The notes: a model not told the origin generated them from the letters alone. A stretch of DNA of 11,567 nt from Candidatus Latescibacterota bacterium (GCA_018667995.1 JABIQT010000667.1:1-11567), one strand, 5' to 3'; positions 1-7,296 are shown, numbered from the stretch's first letter. Translations and numbers: made by a program.

Positions 1-2158
1 GATGCAGATAGAGCTCGATGATACGACACAAAGGATAATGGGCACCGAGACCATTACATACCACAATAACTCCCCTGATGAGTTGAATTATCTCTGGCTC
101 CAACTGGATCAGAACATGAGAGCCCAGGATTCTGATACCAAGAAAATCAGTACAGGAGCCATTAACGATCGGATGTCATTCCGGAATCTTCGTCAGATGC
201 ACGACGATTTTGACGGTGGCTTCAAGATTGAATGGGTTCAAGATAGACGCAGTCAACCTTTACCACACACCATTAATAAGACCATGATGCGCGTGGATCT
301 GCCTGGCCCGCTAAAATCTGGTTCAAGCTTTACCTTCAAAGTAAAATGGTGGTACAATGTTAATGACCGCATGAAGATCGGTGGGCGCTCTGGCTACGAG
401 TACTTCAAAGATGACGACAATTATCTATATACTGTCGCCCAGTTCTTCCCGCGCCTGGCTGTATACAACGAAGTGGACGGATGGCAGCACAAACAGTTCC
501 TCGGACGCGGAGAGTTCACGCTCGAATTCGGCGACTATAGAGTAAGCTTGACCGTTCCATCCGATCACGTCGTGGCCGCCACAGGTGTGCTGCAGAACCC
601 CAGAGATGTGCTTACCTCAACACAGCAGCAGCGATTTACAAGGTCCAGATCGGCATCTGAGCCGGTAGTCATCGTCACCGAAGAGGAAGCTATCGAGAAC
701 GAAAAGGAGAAGGCGACCGATAAGAAGACATGGGTGTTTCAAGGTGATAACGTGCGAGATTTTGCATTCGCATCTTCTCGGAAATTCATCTGGGATGCCA
801 TGGGTGTTAAGTCTGGCGACAAGACTGTAATGGCCATGTCCTTTTATCCGAAGGAAGGAAATCCGCTCTGGGAGAAATACTCCACACGAGCTGTAGCCCA
901 CACATTAGACGTATACTCCAAATTCACGTTCTTCTATCCCTACCCCACGGCCATCTCAGTCCATACTAACAGAATCGGCATGGAATATCCGATGATCTGT
1001 TTCAACGGCGGTCGGCCGGAGAAGGATGGAACCTACAGTGAGCGTACGAAATATGGAATGATTAGCGTAATAATACATGAAGTGGGGCACAATTACTTCC
1101 CGATGATTGTTAACTCGGATGAACGCCAATGGACTTGGATGGACGAAGGGTTGAACACCTTCCTTCAATATCTCGCGGAACAAGAGTGGGATAGAGAATA
1201 CCCTTCACGGCGTGGCCCGGCTCACCGGATCGCAGATTACATGAAGGGGGACAAGTCACGGATATCTCCGATCATGACTAATTCCGAGTCGGTCTGGCAA
1301 CTCGGCAATAATGCCTACGCAAAGACTGCCACGGCACTCAATATCCTCAGGGAAACAATCATGGGCCGGGAACTTTTCGATCATGCATTCCGGACGTATT
1401 CCCAACGTTGGATGTTCAAGCAACCTATGCCGGAAGACTTCTTTCGGTCGCTCGAAGACGCATCAGCAGTCGATCTTGATTGGTTTTGGCGCGGCTGGTT
1501 TTACGGTACGGACCATGTTGATATCGCCCTCAACGATGTCCAGTGGTTCAAAATAGACAGTAAGGATCCGGAAATCGAGAAGCCGATTCTGCGCACAGAT
1601 CGCGAGCAGGAAAACCGAGGGATTAGTGCAACCCGCAATGCGGATGATATAGACGTGACTGTTGTTGAACAAGATCCCGACATGAAGGATTTCTATAACG
1701 AATATGACCCGTTTGACACATCTGTCCTGGACAAAGAAGAATACGCCAAATACATAGCTGACCTCGATGATGAAGATCGGAAGTTGATGGAAAAGGAGTC
1801 CAATTACTACGAGCTGAAGCTAACAAATGTCGGCGGGCTTGTAATGCCGGTGATTCTTGAGTTTGAGTTCATCGACGGTTCGAAAGAGGTCCACAGAATA
1901 CCGGCAGAAATCTGGCGCCTACGATCAGATGCTATAACCAAAGTCTTCGCCACCGAGAAAGAAATCAAGGCAATAACACTTGATCCCTTTCTTGAAACAG
2001 CGGACACAGATTTGAGCAATAATCACTGGCCGCCGCAGGCAAAGCCTTCACGTTTTCAACTGTTTAAGCAACGAACACGAACTCCCGAGAATCCGATGCA
2101 GCGGCAAAAACGAGCAAGCGATCGGGAAAAGGAAGATAGCAAGACAGATATGGATTAA
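1..2158 (+). CDS. M1-family zinc metallopeptidase, 5' end outside the window
   Basis: Zinc-dependent peptidase of the gluzincin M1 (aminopeptidase N-like) clan, probably exported and acting on peptides. Residues are counted from the ATG at position 2. The catalytic HEVGH lies at 359-363, and the third zinc ligand E382 (in WMDEG) follows after exactly 18 residues, giving the complete HExxH-x18-E signature. The exopeptidase motif, GAMEN in most M1 enzymes, reads GMEYP at 326-330. Y439 (in AYAKT) is a good candidate for the transition-state tyrosine. Residues 1-200 look like the beta-rich N-terminal domain, and about 530-718 form a charged C-terminal region ending in a Lys/Glu/Asp-rich tail. The first visible residues are already inside the N-terminal domain and no signal peptide is seen, so the true start lies upstream and the ATG at position 2 is internal. 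Family assignment is firm; substrate is unknown. Confidence 0.93.
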   Translation, partial: MQIELDDTTQRIMGTETITYHNNSPDELNYLWLQLDQNMRAQDSDTKKISTGAINDRMSFRNLRQMHDDFDGGFKIEWVQDRRSQPLPHTINKTMMRVDLPGPLKSGSSFTFKVKWWYNVNDRMKIGGRSGYEYFKDDDNYLYTVAQFFPRLAVYNEVDGWQHKQFLGRGEFTLEFGDYRVSLTVPSDHVVAATGVLQNPRDVLTSTQQQRFTRSRSASEPVVIVTEEEAIENEKEKATDKKTWVFQGDNVRDFAFASSRKFIWDAMGVKSGDKTVMAMSFYPKEGNPLWEKYSTRAVAHTLDVYSKFTFFYPYPTAISVHTNRIGMEYPMICFNGGRPEKDGTYSERTKYGMISVIIHEVGHNYFPMIVNSDERQWTWMDEGLNTFLQYLAEQEWDREYPSRRGPAHRIADYMKGDKSRISPIMTNSESVWQLGNNAYAKTATALNILRETIMGRELFDHAFRTYSQRWMFKQPMPEDFFRSLEDASAVDLDWFWRGWFYGTDHVDIALNDVQWFKIDSKDPEIEKPILRTDREQENRGISATRNADDIDVTVVEQDPDMKDFYNEYDPFDTSVLDKEEYAKYIADLDDEDRKLMEKESNYYELKLTNVGGLVMPVILEFEFIDGSKEVHRIPAEIWRLRSDAITKVFATEKEIKAITLDPFLETADTDLSNNHWPPQAKPSRFQLFKQRTRTPENPMQRQKRASDREKEDSKTDMD

Positions 2159-2164
2159 TGGGAC

Positions 2165-2202
2165 AAAAGGGGCGGCCACTATCATGTGCCCGCCCCTTTT
2201 TC
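2165..2202 (+). terminator. Rho-independent terminator after the M1 peptidase
   Basis: AAAAGGGGCGG at 2165-2175 pairs perfectly with CCGCCCCTTTT at 2190-2200. After one C/C mismatch the stem continues as CAC/GTG around a TATCAT loop. The 3' arm ends in a run of five T (2197-2201). It starts 6 bases after the peptidase stop codon. The A-tract on the 5' side means it could also act weakly on the opposite strand, but no minus-strand gene ends here. Confidence 0.92.
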
Positions 2203-2214
2203 TCCGTCTTCCAT

Positions 2215-2244
2215 TTGACCTCGTGAAACCGTTGGCCTTATCAA
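2215..2244 (+). promoter_or_regulatory. Possible sigma70 promoter for the hydroxybutyrate dehydrogenase gene
   Basis: A TTGACC hexamer (2215-2220, 5 of 6 consensus) is followed after 18 bases by TATCAA (2239-2244, 4 of 6). It sits between the peptidase terminator and the SDR gene. Predicted transcription start is near 2251, which leaves a leader of about 35 bases before the ATG at 2285. This is a pattern match only. Confidence 0.4.
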
Positions 2245-2284
2245 TACGTTCCGCTTGGAACATTCAGTCAATAGTGATGCGGAT

Positions 2285-3052
2285 ATGACGAATCTGAAGG
2301 GCAAATCAGCCATCGTTACAGGTGGGGCCAGTGGTATTGGTCAAGCCGTAAGTAAGCGGCTCTCTGACGAGGGTGTTTCAGTAGTGATAGGAGATATTGA
2401 ACAGGAAGCAGGACGTTCTACTGCGTCATCTATTGGAGGGGAATTCGTACTGACAGATCTGACTGACAGTATCGCATGTCAAGCCTTAGTCGATCAGACT
2501 GTCCAACGAAACGGTGGCGTGGATATCCTGGTGAACAATGCCGGATTTCAACATGTGGCGGCCATTGACGAGTTTCCATTGGATAAATGGCATTCTATGA
2601 TCTCAGTTATGCTTACGGCTCCTTTTCTTCTGACCAAGTTCGCATGGCCTCATATGAAACGTCAGAATTGGGGGCGCATCGTAAACATGGCCTCCATCCA
2701 CGCTCAGGTCGCTTCTCCCTATAAGAGCGCCTATGTGTCAGCCAAACATGGATTATTGGGTCTCACGAGAACCACGGCTCTCGAAGGAGCAGAATTCGGG
2801 ATTACCGTAAACGCCCTGTGCCCGGCATACGTGCGTACGCCACTTGTAGAAAAGCAGATCGCGGACCAGGCAGCCATCAGAAAGATCGCGCCTGAACAGG
2901 TTGTCGAGGACGTCATGCTGGGGCCAGCCGCGATTAAGCGACTAATTGAACCTACGGAGATCGCAGAAGCAGTTACATATCTGTGCGGTTCGGCAGCGGC
3001 TTCAATAACAGGTTCAGCTTGGTCGATGGATTTAGGATGGACCGCCAGATAG
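2285..3052 (+). CDS. bdhA: 3-hydroxybutyrate dehydrogenase-like short-chain dehydrogenase
   Basis: Classical SDR of 255 residues that probably oxidises (R)-3-hydroxybutyrate to acetoacetate with NAD+ in the cytoplasm (ketone body/PHB turnover). The Rossmann glycine motif TGGASGIG is at 12-19 and NNAG at 84-87. The catalytic S137, Y150 and K154 are all present. Features recalled as typical of 3-hydroxybutyrate dehydrogenases are NNAGFQHVA, the CPAYVRTPLVEKQI segment at 179-192 and the C-terminal ITGSAWSMDLGWTA. The position usually holding the fourth SDR residue (Asn) is Met109 (ISVML), which I recall in other members of this branch. I chose ATG 2285 because MTNLKGKSAIVTGG matches the usual N-terminus; a TTG at 2255 would add ten atypical residues. 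The Shine-Dalgarno is weak. It stands alone and converges on the minus-strand cluster. Another hydroxyacid or sugar substrate cannot be excluded. Confidence 0.9.
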   Translation: MTNLKGKSAIVTGGASGIGQAVSKRLSDEGVSVVIGDIEQEAGRSTASSIGGEFVLTDLTDSIACQALVDQTVQRNGGVDILVNNAGFQHVAAIDEFPLDKWHSMISVMLTAPFLLTKFAWPHMKRQNWGRIVNMASIHAQVASPYKSAYVSAKHGLLGLTRTTALEGAEFGITVNALCPAYVRTPLVEKQIADQAAIRKIAPEQVVEDVMLGPAAIKRLIEPTEIAEAVTYLCGSAAASITGSAWSMDLGWTAR

Positions 3053-3130
3053 GCGCTACGAACATACCCCTCTAACAAACCCATTTCCCAATGTAAATCG
3101 CCTACCGGTAGCTCGGACAGGCTTCAGAAT

Positions 3131-3799
3131 CTAGACGAACGATGCGATTTCACCGAGAGATTTCTTAGTGATATCGGGTACCTGTGCCTGCTCATCCGGA
3201 TAGCCAACAACCAGCAACAAGAATGGCCGCTCATGGGCTGGTCGTCCCAAGATCTTGTTGAGGAAATTCATGGGACTGGGTGTGTGGGTCAGCGTGGCCA
3301 ACCCCGCGTGATGCAATGCCGTAATGAGTATGCCTGACGCAATGCCCACCGACTCCACCGCATAGTAGTGCTTCACCTTTCGACCGTCCGGCAAAATTCC
3401 GTGTCGTTGCGCGAATATGGCGATCAAAAAAGGAGCTGTCTCCAGGAAAGGTTTGTGTTGGTCGGTCCCAAGTGGAGCAAGCGCATCTAGCCACTCCTGC
3501 GGTGCCTTACTGTTATAGAATTCCTGTTCCTCTTCCTCAGCAGCTTCACGGATCTGCCGCTTCACATCAGTGTCAGATACCACGACAAAGTGCCAGGGCT
3601 GCATATTGGCTCCATTGGGAGCTGTGCCCGCGGCCAGAACACAATTCTCTACAATCGACCGTGGTACTGCGCGCTCGGAGAATTCCCGCACGGTCCGTCG
3701 GCGTCGAATTTCCCCATAGAACTCGGCCGCTCTGGCCTCCATCTCATCTGCGGGATATTCCTGATACGATGTCAGAGGGATGAAATTAGGTTGAGTCAT
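3131..3799 (-). CDS. Nitroreductase-fold flavoprotein resembling iodotyrosine deiodinase
   Basis: FMN enzyme of the nitroreductase superfamily, 222 residues, cytoplasmic. It resembles the iodotyrosine deiodinase (IYD) branch, which reductively removes halogen from halotyrosines, far more than the general nitroreductases. The FMN-binding RRRRTVREF is at 32-40 and the [11 protein letters not shown] segment at 59-69. By ungapped alignment with my memory of human IYD, E91, Y95 and K116 fall on human E157, Y161 and K182, the residues that clamp the substrate's amino acid zwitterion. LGRPAHE at 184-190 and VVGYP at 197-201 also match the IYD C-terminal half. There is no membrane anchor, as in other bacterial forms. 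AGGA (3807-3810) lies 7 bases before the ATG, supporting this start. It is last in the minus-strand cluster, 112 bases after the small membrane protein gene. Substrate specificity is inferred, not shown. Confidence 0.9.
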   Translation of the reverse strand: MTQPNFIPLTSYQEYPADEMEARAAEFYGEIRRRRTVREFSERAVPRSIVENCVLAAGTAPNGANMQPWHFVVVSDTDVKRQIREAAEEEEQEFYNSKAPQEWLDALAPLGTDQHKPFLETAPFLIAIFAQRHGILPDGRKVKHYYAVESVGIASGILITALHHAGLATLTHTPSPMNFLNKILGRPAHERPFLLLVVGYPDEQAQVPDITKKSLGEIASFV

Positions 3800-3911
3800 T
3801 GCTATTTCCTAAGGAATTAGTGCTGGACTTGTGGTAAGAGGACAGGGGACTTCGCAACAGGGGGTATCGGCTTTGACACGCTTATTCTCTGCATATTACT
3901 CGCATAGAACC

Positions 3912-4085
3912 CTATCGAATGAGCACATAATAGACTACGTACAACCACGAGAGGATTCCGTGAATGATGGCCCACAGCACCGATTGATGTTGCCACCATG
4001 ATATCGCGATCGCGAGTGCGGTCCCAAAACTGACACCTTTCTTGATGACTTCATTTCTTACGATTGTTGATCTCTTCTCACTCAT
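3912..4085 (-). CDS. Small conserved-looking membrane protein, 57 residues
   Basis: Short ORF of 57 codons plus TAG. The N-terminus is charged (MSEKRSTIVRNEVIKK) and the rest is hydrophobic. One likely membrane segment covers about 17-30 (VSFGTALAIAIS) and a second about 36-56 (VLWAIIHGILSWLYVVYYVL), with a WWQHQ turn between. The AIIHGILSW and YVVYY pattern resembles short uncharacterised membrane proteins I have seen in other bacteria, usually annotated hypothetical; this is recollection, not a search. A GGGGTG sequence about 4 bases before the ATG (4090-4095) is a good ribosome site. The start lies 32 bases after the epimerase stop, in the same direction. Translation and family membership would be settled by homologue conservation. 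The function is unknown. Confidence 0.75.
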   Translation of the reverse strand: MSEKRSTIVRNEVIKKGVSFGTALAIAISWWQHQSVLWAIIHGILSWLYVVYYVLIR

Positions 4086-4117
4086 ATTTCACCCCAATGG
4101 ATGAACTTCGAATTACA

Positions 4118-4843
4118 TCAAACCATTGCCGTTCCATCTTGCGGTTCATAACCTAGGATTCGGCAGCTATCTTCTACATCCATCCATGCTTTCCTATGTC
4201 GTGAGATCCCATGCACGATCGCAAAATCCACGTCGTCCACATCAACACACCGCCCAAATAGTTGAGCCGTGTCACGTGGGCTTATTCCCATGCTTGGCTT
4301 ATCAAGGTCCGCTGCCTGAACCGCATCCATATCGAACCGCGGAGAACCCAACCGTACACAGATACAGGAGAGATCGTTCTGATCAGCGTACACTCGCGCC
4401 AGCGCCTCTCCCCAGCATTTCGTCGCGCCATATACATTTTGAGGATAAATGGGAACGTCCCAGCTGGTGGCAGTCTCCCCACCATATCCCAACACAGCGT
4501 TGACACTGCTGGCGAATACAATTCTCCTACATCCAGCTTCAGCAGCAGCCTGAAAGCCGTTATACCCTCCGATGACGTTCAACGGCAGCAGTGATGCGTA
4601 GAACTCGGCCGCCGGACTCGGATCTGCAGCCAGGTGTACCACCGTATCAACCCCATTGCAGGCTGCCAGCATCTGCTCGTAATTCGAGATATCTGTCTCC
4701 AGGAAACTCTCATGGTCGGCCAGATTCTCGACCGGGCGACGATCCGCAAGACGCAGGGAATACCTACTGCCCCAATGAGATCTAAGAATTCCGCCGACAA
4801 ATCCGGCTGCGCCCGTGATCAGTACCTGCTTGGCTTCGCTCAT
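4118..4843 (-). CDS. NAD(P)-dependent epimerase/dehydratase, uronate-dehydrogenase-like
   Basis: Extended-type SDR, 241 residues, cytoplasmic. The nucleotide-binding motif TGAAGFVG is at 10-17 and D34 at the end of beta-2 favours NAD over NADP. HLAA is at 70-73, Ser in FASS at 112-113, and the catalytic pair is Y138/K142 (VYGATK). The short length, the LNVIGGYN and RIVFASS segments and the C-terminal LGYEPQD resemble uronate dehydrogenases (about 265 residues), which oxidise glucuronate or galacturonate to the aldarolactone. Sugar epimerase or another sugar dehydrogenase remains possible. The ATG has AGAGG only about 3 bases upstream, a tight spacing. The gene follows signal peptidase by 67 bases and precedes the small membrane protein gene by 32 bases. 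Confidence 0.82.
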   Translation of the reverse strand: MSEAKQVLITGAAGFVGGILRSHWGSRYSLRLADRRPVENLADHESFLETDISNYEQMLAACNGVDTVVHLAADPSPAAEFYASLLPLNVIGGYNGFQAAAEAGCRRIVFASSVNAVLGYGGETATSWDVPIYPQNVYGATKCWGEALARVYADQNDLSCICVRLGSPRFDMDAVQAADLDKPSMGISPRDTAQLFGRCVDVDDVDFAIVHGISRHRKAWMDVEDSCRILGYEPQDGTAMV

Positions 4844-4867
4844 ATTCCTCTTTCGAATGTCTTACCG

Positions 4868-4904
4868 TTGATTGATTTAATGATAAAAATTGGCCGTCAA
4901 TCAA
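4868..4904. repeat. Inverted repeat between signal peptidase and epimerase genes
   Basis: TTGATTGA (4868-4875) and its exact complement TCAATCAA (4897-4904) flank 21 AT-rich bases. There is no T-run placed like a terminator. On the minus strand the element lies 25-61 bases upstream of the epimerase ATG and includes TTGACG, which resembles a -35 box, but no convincing -10 at the right spacing. It may be an operator or internal promoter region. Confidence 0.45.
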
Positions 4905-4910
4905 TAAAAT

Positions 4911-5507
4911 CTATAGATCCAACCAGACAAATCCATCGGCGCTTCGATAATACACGGCCAGTGCACGTCCATATATGGCGTCTTCATCAATCATCCCAAA
5001 TATCCGGCCATCTCGACTGTTACCTCGGGCATCACCAATAGTCAGGACGAGGCCAGGTGGGACTAAAGTCGGATCTAAATGGGGACCGCCACCATGTTTC
5101 AGATTCAGATGAACGGTACGTTCGCCAAAGACTTCCATTGCAGCATCCTGGCGACCGTAGAGATATTCACCATTGATGCTCACCCGACCGCCTCGTATGG
5201 CAACGGTATCCCCGGCAACGGCCACGACACGCTTCACCAGGCGTACATCCTCTACCGGAGAGTCGAATATCACCACTTCCCCCCGTGTCACCGGCGCATC
5301 CGTCAGCTTCCAATTGGTAAATGGAATTCGCATCCCGTACGCGCGTTTGTCCACAACTATCCGATCGCCGGGAACCAGCGTGTACTCCATTGAGCCTGTA
5401 GGCACCTCATAATGATCGGCCAATGACGAACGCCCGGCAAATAGTACAAGAGCCAGTATGGATAGGGATATCGCCTCTTTTGCTATCCCACGAAACCGCT
5501 TTTTCAT
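4911..5507 (-). CDS. lepB: Signal peptidase I
   Basis: Membrane-bound serine/lysine protease (family S26A) that removes signal peptides from exported proteins; 198 residues. A basic N-terminus (MKKRFRG) is followed by one membrane segment, about 10-25. The catalytic Ser39 lies in TGSMEYTLVPGD, where the usual SMxPT proline is Tyr. The general base Lys92 lies in RLVKRVVAVAGD. The later conserved box reads GDARGNSRDGRIFG at 158-171, against the usual GDNxxNSxDSRxFG, so two normally conserved positions differ. A longer frame opens at 5564, but it would overlap the upstream gene; ATG 5507 has GGAG 5 bases away and puts the start 23 bases after the previous stop. It sits between unrelated metabolic genes, so it may be a second, specialised copy. 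The family call is firm. Confidence 0.93.
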   Translation of the reverse strand: MKKRFRGIAKEAISLSILALVLFAGRSSLADHYEVPTGSMEYTLVPGDRIVVDKRAYGMRIPFTNWKLTDAPVTRGEVVIFDSPVEDVRLVKRVVAVAGDTVAIRGGRVSINGEYLYGRQDAAMEVFGERTVHLNLKHGGGPHLDPTLVPPGLVLTIGDARGNSRDGRIFGMIDEDAIYGRALAVYYRSADGFVWLDL

Positions 5508-5512
5508 TCTTG

Positions 5513-5516
5513 CTCC
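5513..5516 (-). promoter_or_regulatory. Ribosome binding site fixing the signal peptidase start
   Basis: GGAG on the minus strand, 5 bases before ATG 5507. It supports this start over the upstream in-frame ATG at 5564, which lies inside the beta-propeller gene. Confidence 0.75.
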
Positions 5517-5530
5517 AAGGCTGAAGACCT

Positions 5531-6235
5531 TCACTCCCCGCCACACTCGGCTTTCACAATCCATCCAGTCATGGCGTCACAGTAAATAAGATCAGTCCCA
5601 AGACGAGTCAGTCCATGAGGTTCGGGATGCTCGGGACCTATATCGATGGTATCCATGATTTTGCCGTCGACCAGATCAAGCTTGCAGATCTTTCGCGACT
5701 GTTTGAAGACCATCCAAAGCCCATCCGAAACGCGTGCCATACCATGACCGCCATCATATGGTAGCGGTACCGTCCGGCGTACGGACCAGTCCTCTATCAC
5801 GACCTGTGAGATGGTCTTCTCGTGAAGGGTACTCAACCAAATCGTGCCAGGTTCATAGCTGTCATAGTCGAGTCCATGAGTACCCCCGCCCCCGGGTAAC
5901 TGCCATCTTCCCTGTGTTTCTCCCGTGTAAGGGTTTACTCGAAGAATATCGCCCTTGATAGCATCCGTACCTCTCGCGGCACGCCACTTGCTGCCAGGCC
6001 CATTTGCCGCAAGCCACAGTGACCCATCACCATAGCTCACGCCGCTGGTTGTGGACGACTCTGTAGAGATTTCATGCAGTATTCTGGAAACGCCGTACTC
6101 GTGAGGATCTTCAGCCGCAACAAGACTCATGCGATCGGTAAGCTGGTCCACAATCCAAATTCCCTGTTCCGTGACCTGCAGTCCGTTTGGCACGGCATAG
6201 GGTGCCCTCATGTAATTTTCTATCTTCCGCGACAA
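5531..6235 (-). CDS. Beta-propeller protein, SMP-30/Vgb-like repeats
   Basis: Predicted cytoplasmic beta-propeller of 234 residues without signal peptide or membrane segment. Five copies of a (N/S/H)-G-(L/V/M)-x(4-8)-G-x-(I/L)-(W/I) unit begin near residues 17, 64, 120, 164 and 207. Examples are PNGLQVTEQGIWIVD, TSGVSYGDGSLWLAA and GHGMARVSDGLWMVF. A His precedes the Gly in the last three copies, suggesting a ring of histidines near the central channel, as in lactonase and Vgb-like lyase propellers where such residues bind metal or substrate. No specific enzyme can be assigned; gluconolactonase-like, lyase-like or purely binding roles are all open. The start is TTG with GGGGAG 6 bases upstream; an ATG eight codons further in has a poorer site. 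It lies 23 bases from each neighbour, so it is probably in an operon with threonine aldolase and signal peptidase. Confidence 0.75.
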   Translation of the reverse strand: MSRKIENYMRAPYAVPNGLQVTEQGIWIVDQLTDRMSLVAAEDPHEYGVSRILHEISTESSTTSGVSYGDGSLWLAANGPGSKWRAARGTDAIKGDILRVNPYTGETQGRWQLPGGGGTHGLDYDSYEPGTIWLSTLHEKTISQVVIEDWSVRRTVPLPYDGGHGMARVSDGLWMVFKQSRKICKLDLVDGKIMDTIDIGPEHPEPHGLTRLGTDLIYCDAMTGWIVKAECGGE

Positions 6236-6241
6236 GTGTAT

Positions 6242-6247
6242 CTCCCC
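6242..6247 (-). promoter_or_regulatory. Strong ribosome binding site for a TTG start
   Basis: GGGGAG on the minus strand, 6 bases before the TTG at 6235. It is the main reason to prefer this non-ATG start for the beta-propeller gene. Confidence 0.65.
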
Positions 6248-6258
6248 GAATCAGGTTG

Positions 6259-7296
6259 TCAGTTGGATTCCATCAGTACACTCTGGCATATTTCCAGAGC
6301 CTGATCTATCTGCCCTTCGGTCACATCCAGATGCGTCACGGCACGTACCACACCCCCTGCTTGAGCCAACATGCGCACGCCTCGACGCCCCAGTTCTGCA
6401 ACGAAACCGGTATGGTCCAGCCCCGCTCGTAGACGGAAGAAGACCATATTGGACCTAACGGCATCTGTGTCTATTTTTACAGAATCGAGGTTGGAGAGTC
6501 CTGCGGCCAACCGACGGGCATTGGCATGGTCTGCGCTTAGTCTCGTTATATTGTGCTCCATTGCATAGAGACCCGCCGCTGCTAGAATACCGCCCTGACG
6601 TAGCCCACCCCCAAACATTTTTCTGAAGTATCGTGCCCGATCGATTGTTTCCTCATCCCCCGACAGGACGCTTCCAACTGGTGCTCCCAATCCCTTTGAT
6701 AGACACACAGAGACTGTGTCCACGTGAGAGGCATAGTCACGCGCCGGTATCCCCGTTGCGGCGGCAGCATTGAACAATCTGGCACCATCCATATGTAGAC
6801 GGATCTTGTGGGCTTGCGTAAACTCGGCAACGGCGACCAGCGACTCCATAGGCCAGGGCGTTCCGCCGGATTTATTATGGGTGTTTTCGATCGACACAAG
6901 ATCAATTCGCCCATAATGCACATTTTTCGGTCGTATCAGCGGCTCAATCTGGGCAGGAGTAATCACGCCATTTTCACCAGGCAGCAACCAGGGCTGAACA
7001 CCGGAAAGGGCGCCAAGGGCACCTGCTTCGGATATGAAAATATGGGACGATTCTTCGGCGACAATTTCATTCCCATGATGGGTCTGTGTACGAATGGCGA
7101 TCTGATTTCCCTGAGTACCGCTCGTCACAAAAACCGCGGCCTCCTTTCCTAACATGCGGGCCATGGATTCTTCGAGCTTGTTGACAGTCGGATCTTCTCC
7201 GAAACAGTCGTCACCCACCTCGGCTCCAGCGATGGCTTCCCGCATACCCGGCGAAGGCTTCGTCATAGTGTCACTGCGCAATTCAACGATTTCCAT
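6259..7296 (-). CDS. ltaE: Low-specificity threonine aldolase (PLP enzyme)
   Basis: Pyridoxal-phosphate fold-type I enzyme of 345 residues, cytoplasmic. The family cleaves L-threonine/L-allo-threonine and related beta-hydroxy amino acids to glycine plus an aldehyde. Visible motifs are the N-terminal LRSDTMTKPS (6-15), phosphate-binding SGTQGN (59-64), the His stacking on the cofactor H84 in ESSHI, D170 and R173 in HMDGAR, and the Schiff-base Lys201 in LSKGLGAPVGS. Full length matches the family (about 335-350). I place the start at ATG 7296, because GTGAGG lies 5 bases upstream and MEIVELRSDT is the normal N-terminus. ATG 7311 has no ribosome site and abuts the T-run of the preceding terminator. 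It is first gene of the minus-strand cluster. Stereospecificity (L-allo or low-specificity) cannot be read from the sequence. Confidence 0.93.
   Translation of the reverse strand: MEIVELRSDTMTKPSPGMREAIAGAEVGDDCFGEDPTVNKLEESMARMLGKEAAVFVTSGTQGNQIAIRTQTHHGNEIVAEESSHIFISEAGALGALSGVQPWLLPGENGVITPAQIEPLIRPKNVHYGRIDLVSIENTHNKSGGTPWPMESLVAVAEFTQAHKIRLHMDGARLFNAAAATGIPARDYASHVDTVSVCLSKGLGAPVGSVLSGDEETIDRARYFRKMFGGGLRQGGILAAAGLYAMEHNITRLSADHANARRLAAGLSNLDSVKIDTDAVRSNMVFFRLRAGLDHTGFVAELGRRGVRMLAQAGGVVRAVTHLDVTEGQIDQALEICQSVLMESN

Noticed and set aside
2255-2284. TTG start for the hydroxybutyrate dehydrogenase, adding ten residues
   Set aside because: The family N-terminus begins at the ATG at 2285, and the proposed transcript start near 2251 would leave almost no leader for a TTG start.
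3102-3111. CTACCGGTAG palindrome between the convergent dehydrogenase and nitroreductase genes, considered as a shared terminator
   Set aside because: The symmetry stops at ten bases, has no loop and no T-run on either strand. It may be chance.
3817-3999. Minus-strand frame of 60 codons upstream of the nitroreductase gene
   Set aside because: It overlaps the 57-codon membrane protein frame, has no ribosome site, and its composition is not protein-like. The 3912-4085 frame explains the region better.
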